In this document: in pieces, positions 45,880 through 55,235 of the stretch
Numbering within the stretch: the stretch's first letter is position 1
Layout of the letters: every line of letters starts with the position of its first letter
NCBI RefSeq assembly: GCF_019039035.1
Contig: NZ_JAHNZT010000013.1
Coordinates: 1-64,000, forward strand
DNA from: Citreicoccus inhibens
GTDB lineage: Bacteria > Myxococcota > Myxococcia > Myxococcales > Myxococcaceae
Length of the DNA stretch: 64,000 bases
Reading direction: 5' to 3'
Position numbers and translations under genes: made by a program
The notes under the pieces: model-generated
Seen by the model: only the letters and a program-made list of their open reading frames with translations
Database searches by the model: none
What the model was told of the DNA's origin: nothing

Positions 45880-47643
45880 TCACGACTCCTCTGGGAGCGC
45901 CGAGTCGCCGAACAGCGTCTTGCGCGTTTGATACATCGCCTTGCGCGCCGCGGTGAGCACCTCCACGGGCTGCGTGCGGTCCTCCACCGTGCCTTGCAGG
46001 ATCTTGTACGACTGGATGGAGCACGCGCCGCCCAAGGCCGCCACGGCCAGCAGCTTGTCATCCATCACCCGCCGCTTGTTGAGCAGCGAGGGCTTCACCG
46101 TGAGCAGCTGCTGCATCATCGACAGCGCGGCCGGCGTCCCCGTGGTGCCAATGGCCGTGTAGACCGCCATCTTCTCGTCGGGCGTCTTCTTGTCGAAGCC
46201 GGGGTCGCGCACCAGGCGGATCAAATCCACGAAGGCCTTGTCCCGGTCGAACTCGGGCAGGAGCTTCGCGGCCAGCATGCGCACCTGCGAGACGGGATCC
46301 TGCAGCGCCTCCGCGATGACACGGCGGGACTCGCCCGTGCGCCCGCGCCCGATGATGTTGAGCACCTCCAGCTTCACCACCAGATTGGGACTCTTGAGCA
46401 CCTGGGCGAACATCTTCAGCCGCTCGGGGTGGTTGCTCTTCTCCAGGATGTAGACCATGTCGCGCACGGTCTGCGGCCGGTCCGACAGGAGCCGCGCGGT
46501 GAAGGGCTCCGGCATGTCGCGCGCGAAGCCGGCCAGCACGTCGCACAGCAGGATGCGGTTGTCCGGAATCTCGATGGTCTCCAGCACGGTGAGCAGCGGA
46601 ATCACCGCCTCGATGCCCAGCGCCTGGAGGTAGCGCGTCACGTCCATCGGGTTCTTCGGGCGCGCCTGCTTGAGGGACTCGCCCAGGCGCATGAGGCGCT
46701 GCTCCTCGCCCATCTTCACGAGGAAGGTCTCCAGGAGCCGGCCCAGGCCCGAGCCGCCGTCGCGCTGGGACAGCGCGCGCAGCTTGAGGACGATCTGATT
46801 GACGGTGGCGAAGTCGTCCTGGAGCAACATCATGTCGAGCAACTGGACGAAGATCTCCTCGATGAGGCTGGCGTCATCCACGCCGCCCTCGACGACCTGG
46901 AACACCGCGCCCACCAGCTTGGGGAACAGGCGCGCCGTCTCTTCTTCGGAGATCTCCCGCTGGAGCGAGGCCTTCAGCTCGTCCGTGGCGTGGCGTCCGC
47001 CCACCACCAGACCGCGGAGCTGTTCGACGCCCTCGAGCTTGGCGTCCAGGTCCTCCGCGGACACGCGCGCGAAGCGCAGGAAGTCATCCGAGTTTGTCTG
47101 GAGGCGCGCGTAGAGGTAGCCCACCACCTTGTCCACCTCGACCTGCACTTCCTCCTCGGAGGCGTTCTCCATGGAGAAGCCTTCCACCACCACGTACTCG
47201 ACGTTCTGCATGCCGGCGCGCCACAGCTGGGCCAGCACGTCGTCGGCGCCACGCTCGGGCTCGGACAGGGCGATGAGCGTGAGCGTCACCAGCTCGTCGC
47301 TGGCCAGCCCGGGCCGGAAGATGAGCTGGCGGATGCCGTCGCGGAAGAACTTGTAGGGCAGCGGGGTGTCTTCGGTGAACAGCGCCTCGTTGTGGAGCAT
47401 GAGGTTCTGCTGCTCCACCTTGAGCGACAAGGGACCGAACTTCTCGGTGTACGCGCTGATGGACTCGAGCGCCTTGGCGAGGAACTCCGGGAACCGGGCC
47501 TCGTTGTGGCGGTACATGCCGATCTGCTTGATGCCCTTGAGCAGATGGAACGCGAACGTGCGCGCCAGCTCCACCTTCTCGCGCACGTCCGGCGACTGCT
47601 CCGGTTCCGCGCTCGCTTCCGTGACTTTCTGGGGCGGGGCCAT
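45880..47643 (-). CDS. HEAT-type helical repeat protein
   Basis: The 587-residue protein has an N-terminal domain (ELARTFAFHLLKGIKQIGMY, then LSLKVEQQNLMLHNEALFTE) and a C-terminal stretch of HEAT-like repeats (PNLVVKLEVLNIIGRGRTGE, then DPVSQVRMLAAKLLPEFDRD). HEAT arrays serve as protein-binding scaffolds. It has no signal peptide. The downstream HD-GYP-like gene is four bases away and shares the N-terminal domain pattern, so the two probably act together. Confidence 0.82.
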   Translation of the reverse strand: MAPPQKVTEASAEPEQSPDVREKVELARTFAFHLLKGIKQIGMYRHNEARFPEFLAKALESISAYTEKFGPLSLKVEQQNLMLHNEALFTEDTPLPYKFFRDGIRQLIFRPGLASDELVTLTLIALSEPERGADDVLAQLWRAGMQNVEYVVVEGFSMENASEEEVQVEVDKVVGYLYARLQTNSDDFLRFARVSAEDLDAKLEGVEQLRGLVVGGRHATDELKASLQREISEEETARLFPKLVGAVFQVVEGGVDDASLIEEIFVQLLDMMLLQDDFATVNQIVLKLRALSQRDGGSGLGRLLETFLVKMGEEQRLMRLGESLKQARPKNPMDVTRYLQALGIEAVIPLLTVLETIEIPDNRILLCDVLAGFARDMPEPFTARLLSDRPQTVRDMVYILEKSNHPERLKMFAQVLKSPNLVVKLEVLNIIGRGRTGESRRVIAEALQDPVSQVRMLAAKLLPEFDRDKAFVDLIRLVRDPGFDKKTPDEKMAVYTAIGTTGTPAALSMMQQLLTVKPSLLNKRRVMDDKLLAVAALGGACSIQSYKILQGTVEDRTQPVEVLTAARKAMYQTRKTLFGDSALPEES

Positions 47644-47843
47644 GCTTCCTGAAAGAATCCGGGCTGGGCGGATGCCCGGGATGGGGGGACGCCAGCTTAG
47701 CCTGACTCTTGGTCAACACCCCAGCGCACGGCCGGGGCCGGACGTCACGTGGGGGTATCGCCCTCGCTCCGGGGTGGCAGATGACGGGGAAATCCGGGTG
47801 TGTTACGGACCGCCGCCTTCGCACCGACATGAGGGTGGGCCCG

Positions 47844-48173
47844 ATGAAGCGAGTGGTGGCGTCCGGGATGGTGCTGCTGACGCTGACAGGCTGCTTCCGG
47901 CTGAGCGTCCGCAGTGGCGCACCGCGTGAGGGACTCCCCTCGGAGCAGACCGGGGTCAGCCTCGTCTACGGGCTCACTGCGTCGGACGTGGCCGCGGGGG
48001 AGTGCCGGAACGGGCTGTCCCGCGTGGACGTCTACTGGCCGTGGTGGGCCCCGTTCGTCTACGTCTTCTCGTTCGGCATCGTCGCCCCCCTGCGCACCGA
48101 GTACGTCTGCGCCGAGGCGGGGAGCCCGGACGCCCGCGACCCCCAACTCCCGGCGTCGACGCAGTCGCTCTGA
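47844..48173 (+). CDS. Bor-like lipoprotein
   Basis: ATG 47844 with GAGGGTGGG upstream gives 109 residues; ATG 47829 is an alternative. The start MKRVVASGMVLLTLTGCFRL is a lipoprotein signal with the lipobox Cys at 17. The rest follows the lambda Bor/Iss pattern: a conserved Cys in ECRNGLSRVDVYWPWW and GIVAPLRTEYVCAEA near the end. Bor in phage lambda confers serum resistance; the role here is unknown. There are no phage genes nearby. Confidence 0.75.
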   Translation: MKRVVASGMVLLTLTGCFRLSVRSGAPREGLPSEQTGVSLVYGLTASDVAAGECRNGLSRVDVYWPWWAPFVYVFSFGIVAPLRTEYVCAEAGSPDARDPQLPASTQSL

Positions 48174-48277
48174 GCCCTGAAACGCCGCGAGGCGGCGGGA
48201 CCTGGGGCCACGCCGCCTCGTGAGTGAGCCCACCGGCCGGCCTCGATGAGGCGCGGACCGGCGGGGTGCATCCAGCG

Positions 48278-50749
48278 CTACTTGCCGGGGGGCGGGGCCT
48301 CGGCGCCGCTCGGACCCTTGATGGCGGAGCGCAGCAGGAACACCGTGATGGCGGCGAAGATGGCCAGACCCCACACGTTGGACCAGAGGGGAGACGCGGA
48401 GTCGCTCTCGCCCACCGCGTTCAGGAAGCGGCCCAGCGCGCCGTTCGTGCCGAGCAGGGCGGGGAGGTTGATGGCGCGCGTCCAGGCCCCGTCGCTGGCG
48501 ATCTCCAGGATGGCGATGAGCACGCCCGCGATGGAGCCGCCGGCGATGTAGCCGGAGGACATGAGGGTACCCGGCGAGAACTCGGACTCGGCGGCCGAGC
48601 CGCCACGGATGCGGTCCACGAGGTAGCGCACCATGCCGCCCACGAAGAGCGGGGTGGTGCTGCTGATGGGCAGGTACACGCCCACGGCGAAGGGCAGGGC
48701 GGACACGCCGCACAGCTCCAGCATCAGCGCGATGAAGACGCCCAGGAGCACCAGGTCCCACGGCAGCTTGCGGGTGAGGATGCCGTCGATGATGAGGCTG
48801 AACAGCTGCGCCTTGGGGGCCGAGTAGCGGGTGAGCTGCTGGCCCTCGTACTCGGTGATGCGGCCGCCGATGCCCGGATCCACGAGGTACTGGATGGTGC
48901 CGGAGCCGTCGACCAGGTACTTGCCGGCGGGCACCGGGGTGTCCGCGCCGCGCACGAAGCCGACCTTGTACGACTGCTCCCCGGCCGCGCTGACCGCACC
49001 CAGGTCGGACAGCTTCACCGGCTGGCCGTTCGCGGGCGTCACGGTGACGGCCGCGAGCTGCTCGGCGGTGACCGGGCGCCAGCTGCGCACCTCCACCGGG
49101 CCGGAGTCCGCCGGGCTCAGCTCATAGCCCTGGGCCCAGAGCGCGCGGCGCAGGTGCGCGTCATCCAGGCCGCGCTCCGCGAGCGTGGCGCGGGCCGCGT
49201 CCCACTTGAAGGTGTGCTGCGTGCGGACCTCGTCCGTCAGCTCGCTCACCTGCACGTTGGGGTGCGGCTCGGGGATGATGGTGGTGGCGCCCTGGTTGAG
49301 CAGCACCAGGACGAGCCCGATGAACATGGCGCTGGTGATGACGCCCACGAAGAGGGCGATCTGCTGCTTCTTGGGCGTGCCGCCCACGAGGTAGGCCGTC
49401 TTGAGGTCCTGCGCGGTGGTGCCGCCGTTGGAGGCCGCGATGCCCACGATGGCCGCCGTCGTCAGCGCCATGAAGCGATCGGGCGAAGAGGTCCAGCCGA
49501 ACAGCAGGTACACGAGGCAGGTGACGAGCAGCGTGGCCACCACCATGCCGGAGATGGGGTTGGACGAGCTGCCAATCTCACCCGTGATTCGCGCGCTCAC
49601 CGTCACGAAGAAGAAGCCGAAGATGACGATGAGGATGGCGGAGATGAAGTTGACGTGCAGCGGCGGCGCCAGCCAGATGGCGAGCACCAGCAGCAAGCTG
49701 CCGACGATGACGACGGTGATGGGCAGGTCCTGCTCGGTGCGCAGCACCTGCGGCTGCATGCCCTGGTTGCGCGACTCCATCAGCGTCTGGACGCTGCGCT
49801 TGAAGGCGCCCGCGATGGTGGGCATGGAGCGGATGAGGCTGATGAGGCCGCCCGTCGCCACCGCGCCCGCGCCGATGTAGAGCACGTAGGCGTTGCGAAT
49901 CTGATCCGGCGACATGTCCCGGATGAGCTTCCCGTTGTGCACGAGCAGCGGCGTGTCCACCATGCCGCCGAAGAACGAGATCATCGGGATGAGGATGAGG
50001 TAGCTGAGCACGCCGCCCGCGAACGTCACGGCGGCCACGCGCGGCCCGATGATGTAGCCCACGCCGAGCAGCTCGGGGCTCACCTCGGCGGCCAGGGTGG
50101 CGCTCTTGAGTCCCTGGATGGGCGTGAGGATGACTTCCTTCCAGAGCTTCATGCCCGCGTAGGCGAACTTGTAGAGGCCGCCCAACAGGAAGCCGACGAT
50201 GACCGTGCGGGCGTTGGTGCCGCCCTTCTCACCGACGATGAGCACGTCCGCGCTGGCGGTGCCCTCCGGATAGGTGAGCTTGCCGTGCTCCTGGACGATG
50301 AGGCCCTGGCGGAGCGGGATCATCATCAGCACGCCGAGGATGCCGCCCAGGGCCGCCGTCAGGAACGCGTGCGTGAGGTTGATGTCGTAGCCCAGCAGCA
50401 GCAGGGCAGGCAGGGCCGCGGCAACTCCGAAGGCGAGCGACTCACCGGCCGAGCCCGTCGTCTGGACGATGGTGTTCTCCAGGATGCTGGAGCGACCCAG
50501 GACGCGGAAGATCGCGATGGAGAGCACCGCCACCGGGATGGACGCCGACACCGTAAGGCCCACCTTGATGGCCAGGTACACGGACGACGCCGCGAAGATG
50601 ATGCCCAGGACCGAGCCGAGAATCAGGCCCCGCGCCGTCAATTCGGCCGGAGACTCGGTCGAAGCGACGTAGGGCGTGTGCGCATGCGGGGTGGGCGACT
50701 GGGCGATGGGGACGCGATCTTCCGCGACCGGTGGTGAACCGTGGGCCAA
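48278..50749 (-). CDS. OPT-family oligopeptide transporter
   Basis: A large inner-membrane protein of about 823 residues with roughly 14-16 hydrophobic segments, typical of OPT-family peptide or metal-chelate transporters. Family-like segments include YLAIKVGLTVSASIPVAVLS, GYDINLTHAFLTAALGGILG, LTYPEGTASADVLIVGEKGG and ASNGGTTAQDLKTAYLVGGT. A large hydrophilic loop (about residues 460-610) is unusual. The start is uncertain: TTG 50749 has AGGAG eight bases upstream; the frame is open to 50824. It is convergent with the Bor-like gene. Confidence 0.88.
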   Translation of the reverse strand: MAHGSPPVAEDRVPIAQSPTPHAHTPYVASTESPAELTARGLILGSVLGIIFAASSVYLAIKVGLTVSASIPVAVLSIAIFRVLGRSSILENTIVQTTGSAGESLAFGVAAALPALLLLGYDINLTHAFLTAALGGILGVLMMIPLRQGLIVQEHGKLTYPEGTASADVLIVGEKGGTNARTVIVGFLLGGLYKFAYAGMKLWKEVILTPIQGLKSATLAAEVSPELLGVGYIIGPRVAAVTFAGGVLSYLILIPMISFFGGMVDTPLLVHNGKLIRDMSPDQIRNAYVLYIGAGAVATGGLISLIRSMPTIAGAFKRSVQTLMESRNQGMQPQVLRTEQDLPITVVIVGSLLLVLAIWLAPPLHVNFISAILIVIFGFFFVTVSARITGEIGSSSNPISGMVVATLLVTCLVYLLFGWTSSPDRFMALTTAAIVGIAASNGGTTAQDLKTAYLVGGTPKKQQIALFVGVITSAMFIGLVLVLLNQGATTIIPEPHPNVQVSELTDEVRTQHTFKWDAARATLAERGLDDAHLRRALWAQGYELSPADSGPVEVRSWRPVTAEQLAAVTVTPANGQPVKLSDLGAVSAAGEQSYKVGFVRGADTPVPAGKYLVDGSGTIQYLVDPGIGGRITEYEGQQLTRYSAPKAQLFSLIIDGILTRKLPWDLVLLGVFIALMLELCGVSALPFAVGVYLPISSTTPLFVGGMVRYLVDRIRGGSAAESEFSPGTLMSSGYIAGGSIAGVLIAILEIASDGAWTRAINLPALLGTNGALGRFLNAVGESDSASPLWSNVWGLAIFAAITVFLLRSAIKGPSGAEAPPPGK

Positions 50750-50903
50750 GCGAGGGCTCCTGACAGGGGAATCAGGTGGCCCTTCTAGCAGGGTCCGGCG
50801 GCGGGCGCGAAGAGACGCTTGCATTCCGCGAGGACGCGCGCCCCCGCCGAGCAGGCAGGGGGCGGCCTCGGGACGCGATGCGTCGTGGGCCGGGTGGGCC
50901 GGT

Positions 50904-51791
50904 TCAACCTTGGGCGGCGATGGCCTCGGGGTCGACCTCGGCCATCAGGGCGGCCAGCTCCGCCTTGAGCTTGTCCTTGGCGCGGATCTCCAGCTGCCTC
51001 GCGCGCTCGCGGGAGAAGCCGAAGTGCTCGCCCAGCTCCTTGAGCGTCATGGGGCGCTCGTTCATGACACGCTGCTCGATGATGAAGCGCTCTCGCGGAT
51101 CCAATCGCATGAGGGCGGTGCGGACGCGGGCGTGGATGAGGCCCGCCTCTTCCTTGTCCGCGAACTCATCGTCCTGGGAGGCGGCGGCGCTGACCACGAA
51201 GTCCACGTGGCTGTTGCCCCCGTCCTCGCCCATGGGCGCATCGAGCGACAGGTCCCTGCCGCCCATGCGCTGCTCCATCTCGCGCACCTCGCCGGGCTTC
51301 ACGTGCAGCCGTCGGGCGATCTCCTCCACGTTGACCACGGCGTCGCCGTTGCCGAACTTCTCCAGCTCGCGGCGCGTGCGCGCCAGGCTGAAGAACAGCT
51401 TGCGCTGGGCCTGGGTCGTGCCGAGTTTCACCAAGGACCAGCTCTTGAGGATGTAGTTCTGGATGTACGCGCGGATCCACCAGACCGCGTAGGAGATGAG
51501 GCGGATGCCCTTGTCCGGATCGAACTTCTGGACCGCCTTCATCAGCCCGATGTTTCCCTCCTGGATGAGGTCCGACATCTTGATGCCGTACGAGCGGTAC
51601 TCGTACGAGACCTTCACCACGAAGCGCAGGTTGGATGTGACGAGCCGGTGGCCTGCGGACAGGTCGCCTTTGATGAAGTCTCGGGCCAGGGCTTGCTCCT
51701 GCTCCACCGTGAGCAAGGAGTAGTGGTTGATCTCCGAGAGGTACATCGCCAAGGAGCCAGAGTTGGACGACTGCTCGGTCGAGGCCTGCAT
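50904..51791 (-). CDS. rpoH: Sigma-70 family heat-shock type sigma factor
   Basis: The 295-residue protein from ATG 51791 (GGGAGA seven bases upstream) contains region 2 ([60 protein letters not shown]), the RpoH box [10 protein letters not shown] and region 4 ([20 protein letters not shown]). The RpoH box places it with sigma-32-type factors. Myxobacteria have several such paralogues (SigB, SigC and others); which one this is cannot be told here. A sigma-54-like promoter lies upstream. Confidence 0.92.
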   Translation of the reverse strand: MQASTEQSSNSGSLAMYLSEINHYSLLTVEQEQALARDFIKGDLSAGHRLVTSNLRFVVKVSYEYRSYGIKMSDLIQEGNIGLMKAVQKFDPDKGIRLISYAVWWIRAYIQNYILKSWSLVKLGTTQAQRKLFFSLARTRRELEKFGNGDAVVNVEEIARRLHVKPGEVREMEQRMGGRDLSLDAPMGEDGGNSHVDFVVSAAASQDDEFADKEEAGLIHARVRTALMRLDPRERFIIEQRVMNERPMTLKELGEHFGFSRERARQLEIRAKDKLKAELAALMAEVDPEAIAAQG

Positions 51792-52248
51792 GTGAGTTCT
51801 CCCGGTGGCGGCCTCGCGTGGGAGGCCCAGAGGTGATGCGGCGGGTTTCTTCGCCGTGACGACGGAACGGGTTGGGTGGAGCAACCGGGATGCCAGCGAT
51901 GGGAACGGTCTTTCCCTCGTGACTGCGGGGGGTTGGCGGCCGCTTGGCCCGGTGCGATGGGATGGGGCGGTAAGCGTTACGGCCCGAGCGCGGGGAAGGC
52001 TCGAACGAGGGGCTGCAAAACGTGCGCGTCTGTCCGCAAGTGGCCTCCGTTGCACGTGGGCCGACGAGGCGTCGGGACGTGAGTGGGACGCGGGACACGC
52101 GCGGCTTCGCTTCGCGGCGTGGTCCCAATATGGGAACGCCTAATCGGGCGCGCATGCGCGGGCCCACGCTTTTTCCGGGGCCGTCCGCGTGAGCGCAGGG
52201 CGTGCGGGCGCTCGGGCTCGGGCGCGCGTGGGAATGCGCGCGGCGAGC
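51792..52248. other. 457-bp intergenic region upstream of rpoH
   Basis: No convincing gene was found. The only long open frame (+ strand, about 51805-52143) has no ribosome site or family features and strongly skewed Arg/Ala/Gly composition. The segment holds the rpoH leader and a sigma-54-type promoter candidate at 51880-51895. The rest shows no clear repeat or RNA structure. Confidence 0.6.
51880..51895 (-). promoter_or_regulatory. Candidate sigma-54 promoter of rpoH
   Basis: On the minus strand the element reads TGGCATCCCGGTTGCT, matching the -24/-12 consensus TGGCACG-N4-TTGCW at 10 of 12 defined positions, with GG and GC exactly 10 bases apart. Transcription would start near 51868, giving a leader of about 77 nt to the rpoH ATG. 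There is no experimental support, but the site is intergenic and correctly oriented. Confidence 0.5.
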
Positions 52249-54270
52249 CTAGGGGGCGCGGCGCCGGGCCGCGTCCGCCTCCAGCGCGCGGTTCAGCGAC
52301 TCGAGCAGGCGTGCGGCTTCGCCCGTCACCAGGGGCCGATCGCCGAAGCGGGCCTCCAGGTAGCGGCGCGTGAGCGGCGTCAGCGCGGGGGTGAGCGGAT
52401 GGCCTTCCCGCGCCAGGCGTGCGGAGAACTCCTCGAGCGCCTCGCCCTGGCGGCGGGGCGGACCGCCTTGGGCAAGCCGCGCCTCCACCGCGTCCACGAA
52501 CCGCGTGGCCTCCATCGGCCGTGCGCGCCGCTTCCATCGTGAGAGGGCTCGCCACGCGCGATACACGACGGCGGCGACGAGCGCGGCCGTCACCCATGCG
52601 CGCAACGGCGGCAGTCGGCTGGGCGTGCGCTCCTCGCTTCCGCGCGGCGGGCGCACCAGCGCGCGCGCCGCGTCCACCTGATCCCGGAACGAGTAATCGA
52701 CGACCGAGTTGCGCCAGCGCGACTCCAACGCTTCATAGAGCGCGAGGAGACGCTGCACGAAGGCGGAGGACTGGGTGGGCCGGTGCGCCGGAGGCGTGGC
52801 GTCCACCGTCACGAAGCCGCGCCCAGGCACGAGGACGTGCGTCCACGCGTGGGCGTCTCCGGCGCGCACCAGATAGGCGCCGTCCACGCGCTCTCCACCG
52901 AAGAAGCCCGTGGCCAGCCGCGCGGAGATGCCCTGCGTGCGCAGCAGCAGCGTGAGCGCGGTGGCGAAGTGCTCGCAGTGGCCGGCCTTTCGCGTGAAGA
53001 GGAAGTCCGCGACGGGGTCGGCCACCTCGCCGCTCAGCTCCAGCGTGTACCCGTACTCGCGTTGCAGCCACGCTGCCAGCTTGCGCGCGGCGGCCAGGGG
53101 CTCCCGTTCGCCGTCGAGCACCTTCGCCGCGAGCGGCGCCACGCGCGCATCCAGGCCCTCGGGCAGCGCCAGCAGTTGGTCGTGCTCCGCGCGCGAGAGC
53201 TTGCCCGTGGAGCCCTCCTCCGCGTTGGGGGGCAGGCTGTAGGCCTCGTAGGTGTACGAGATGCCGGACTCGACGAAGCGCACTTCGCCGCCGCCCAGCC
53301 GCTGCACGACGGTGCGCCGCGTGCCGAGTGAGGTGTGGACGAGCGCGTTGCCCAGCCGGGCGGGCATCTCCAGCGCCACGAGCGTACGGCCGCCATAGGC
53401 GGGCAGCAGCTCGACGCGCTGATGCACCAGGGTCTCGCTGCCTGGGCGGAGGATGATGCTCTCGCCGCTCTTCTGCGGCGCGCCGACGCTGGTCCACTCC
53501 TGCCCGTCGAACGTGTCGTACGTGCGGCCCACCCAGTACGCCCCGAGCGCGTCGAGCCCCGGATCCGGCGTGAGCGTCGCGCGCAGCACCACGCGCGGGT
53601 TGCCCTTGATGGTGCCCGCGCCGCCCAGGCGCACCGTGTCCGAGAACCCCGCCGTGGCGGCGCCCAGGCCTGGAGCGGAGCGGGGCCCGACCACCGTCCA
53701 GTTCAGCCGGGGGAAGAGGACGAAGAACGCCACGGCTCCAGCGACCGCGAAGGCCAGGCCGCTCGACAGGGGGCGCAGCACGCCGCGCACCGGGACAGGC
53801 TCACCCTCCGGCACCGCGCCCTCCACCACGCCCAGCGCGAGCGCGAGGCTGGACAGGACGCCAAAGCCGATGAGACACGCGCCGTACACCATGTCGCCGG
53901 AGAGCGCCGCGCCGCCCGCGACCATCAGGAGTCCGGCCAGGTTCGTCTGCCCGTCGGCGGTCGCGTCCGGCTGCGACAACATGCGATGCGCGGCGATGAG
54001 TCCCGCGAAGGCGCAGGCGGCCACCACCATGTTCATGGCGCCGGACATCACCTGGAGGGCCAGCACCGCAGCCACGCCCAAGAGGAGCACCGCGGTGAGC
54101 TTCGCGCGCCGCGCGAACACGCGCTTGCCGAGCAAGGCCAGCGCGAGCGCGAGGCCAAACAAGCCCAAGGTCCAAAGCGGCAATTGGCCCGACACCGCCA
54201 TGGAGGCAAAGGCCGCCCCGGCGCCCACGTCGCGCAGCACCAGCCGGAGTCGCAGCGGGCGAGCGCTCAT
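52249..54270 (-). CDS. Membrane transglutaminase-like protein (TgpA/DUF3488 type)
   Basis: The 673-residue protein from ATG 54270 has about seven N-terminal membrane segments (residues 10-190), then an extracytoplasmic transglutaminase-like domain with catalytic Cys in RKAGHCEHFATALTLLL, His in GDAHAWTHV and Asp in VDATPP. A single C-terminal membrane segment (VTAALVAAVVYRAWRA) and a cytoplasmic tail follow. It overlaps the DUF58 gene stop by four bases (ATGA). The MoxR-DUF58-transglutaminase trio is a conserved cell-envelope operon of incompletely known role. Confidence 0.92.
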   Translation of the reverse strand: MSARPLRLRLVLRDVGAGAAFASMAVSGQLPLWTLGLFGLALALALLGKRVFARRAKLTAVLLLGVAAVLALQVMSGAMNMVVAACAFAGLIAAHRMLSQPDATADGQTNLAGLLMVAGGAALSGDMVYGACLIGFGVLSSLALALGVVEGAVPEGEPVPVRGVLRPLSSGLAFAVAGAVAFFVLFPRLNWTVVGPRSAPGLGAATAGFSDTVRLGGAGTIKGNPRVVLRATLTPDPGLDALGAYWVGRTYDTFDGQEWTSVGAPQKSGESIILRPGSETLVHQRVELLPAYGGRTLVALEMPARLGNALVHTSLGTRRTVVQRLGGGEVRFVESGISYTYEAYSLPPNAEEGSTGKLSRAEHDQLLALPEGLDARVAPLAAKVLDGEREPLAAARKLAAWLQREYGYTLELSGEVADPVADFLFTRKAGHCEHFATALTLLLRTQGISARLATGFFGGERVDGAYLVRAGDAHAWTHVLVPGRGFVTVDATPPAHRPTQSSAFVQRLLALYEALESRWRNSVVDYSFRDQVDAARALVRPPRGSEERTPSRLPPLRAWVTAALVAAVVYRAWRALSRWKRRARPMEATRFVDAVEARLAQGGPPRRQGEALEEFSARLAREGHPLTPALTPLTRRYLEARFGDRPLVTGEAARLLESLNRALEADAARRRAP

Positions 54271-55235
54271 GCCGCCTCCGACGCGCGCGTGTCCTCGAAC
54301 CCCAACCACGCCAGCGCCTGGAGGATGCGCCGCTCTTGGGCAGTGCCCGTCGCCGGCCTCAAGCTGGTGCTGGGCGTGTCGAGGCCCACTTCATGGCCGT
54401 CCGCGAGCAGTCGATGCGCCTGGGCCGCGACCTCCTCGCAGCGGCGCTCCAGGCCGTCGCCGCTCAGGCCTGACTCGATGGAGAGCTGGTACGTGCGGCG
54501 CTCCTCGCGCTCACGCTCGACCTTGAGCAGCTTTCCCTGCGAGGCGCTCTTGAGCCAGTGGACACGGCGCGCGTCCTCGGCGGGCGCCAGCTCGCGCAGC
54601 CCCGTGACGTCTCCAGTTCCATCGTTGCGGCGCGGATTGCCAGACTCTCCCGCGGGCCCCAGCTCCGACGTCACCGGCTCCCGACAGGCGAAGCTCCGCT
54701 GCGGATAGACGAGCAGCAGCCCCTCGACCGGGAGCACGCGCGTCTTGGCGAACAATCCCAACGGCCACGTCGTGGTGACGCGCACGCCCGTCAGTCGCAT
54801 GGGCCCGCGGCGCGACGCGCCCAGGTCCGCCCGCACGATGGCCTCGGTGCCGGGGGGCAGGTGTCCCACGCGCCCTTCGCCGGTGAGCGGGACGTCCGCC
54901 TCGGACAGCGTGAGCGCGAACCCATGGCCCTTCTTGCGCGACACCGCCCAGCGGAAGGCGAAGGGCTCGCCCGCGAACGCCGCGTCCGCGCCCACTCGCC
55001 GCACGCTCAGGTCTCCAATGCAGCGCTCGGAGAGCACGCCTGACACCACGACCATGCTCAGCAGCATCCCAAGCAGCAGGTAGAGCAGGTTGTTTCCGGT
55101 GTTGAGCGCGCCGAGCCCCACGCCGAACGTCACCACGAGGTACGTGCGGCCCGTCCGGGTAACCCGGAGCGTCCGAGGCGGTCTCAGCCACGCGCGCAGG
55201 CGGGCCCGGAAGGTGCGAGGGGCGGGCGCGTTCAC
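54267..55235 (-). CDS. DUF58 domain protein
   Basis: The 322-residue protein starts at GTG 55235, overlapping the MoxR stop (GTGA). It has two N-terminal membrane helices (TYLVVTFGVGLGALNTGNNL, then YLLLGMLLSMVVVSGVLSER) and a vWA-like C-terminal region with the DUF58 signature RELAPAEDARRVHWLKSASQ. This type is always near MoxR ATPases and transglutaminase-like membrane proteins. Confidence 0.92.
   Translation of the reverse strand: MNAPAPRTFRARLRAWLRPPRTLRVTRTGRTYLVVTFGVGLGALNTGNNLLYLLLGMLLSMVVVSGVLSERCIGDLSVRRVGADAAFAGEPFAFRWAVSRKKGHGFALTLSEADVPLTGEGRVGHLPPGTEAIVRADLGASRRGPMRLTGVRVTTTWPLGLFAKTRVLPVEGLLLVYPQRSFACREPVTSELGPAGESGNPRRNDGTGDVTGLRELAPAEDARRVHWLKSASQGKLLKVEREREERRTYQLSIESGLSGDGLERRCEEVAAQAHRLLADGHEVGLDTPSTSLRPATGTAQERRILQALAWLGFEDTRASEAA

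Noticed and set aside
48224-50737. 837-codon open frame on the plus strand opposite the OPT transporter
   Set aside because: It is highly biased to Ala/Arg/Gly/His/Asp and mirrors the transporter codons; the minus-strand gene has clear membrane segments and family motifs.
51805-52143. 112-codon open frame on the plus strand upstream of rpoH
   Set aside because: It has no plausible ribosome site and random-looking composition, and it covers the sigma-54-like promoter on the other strand.
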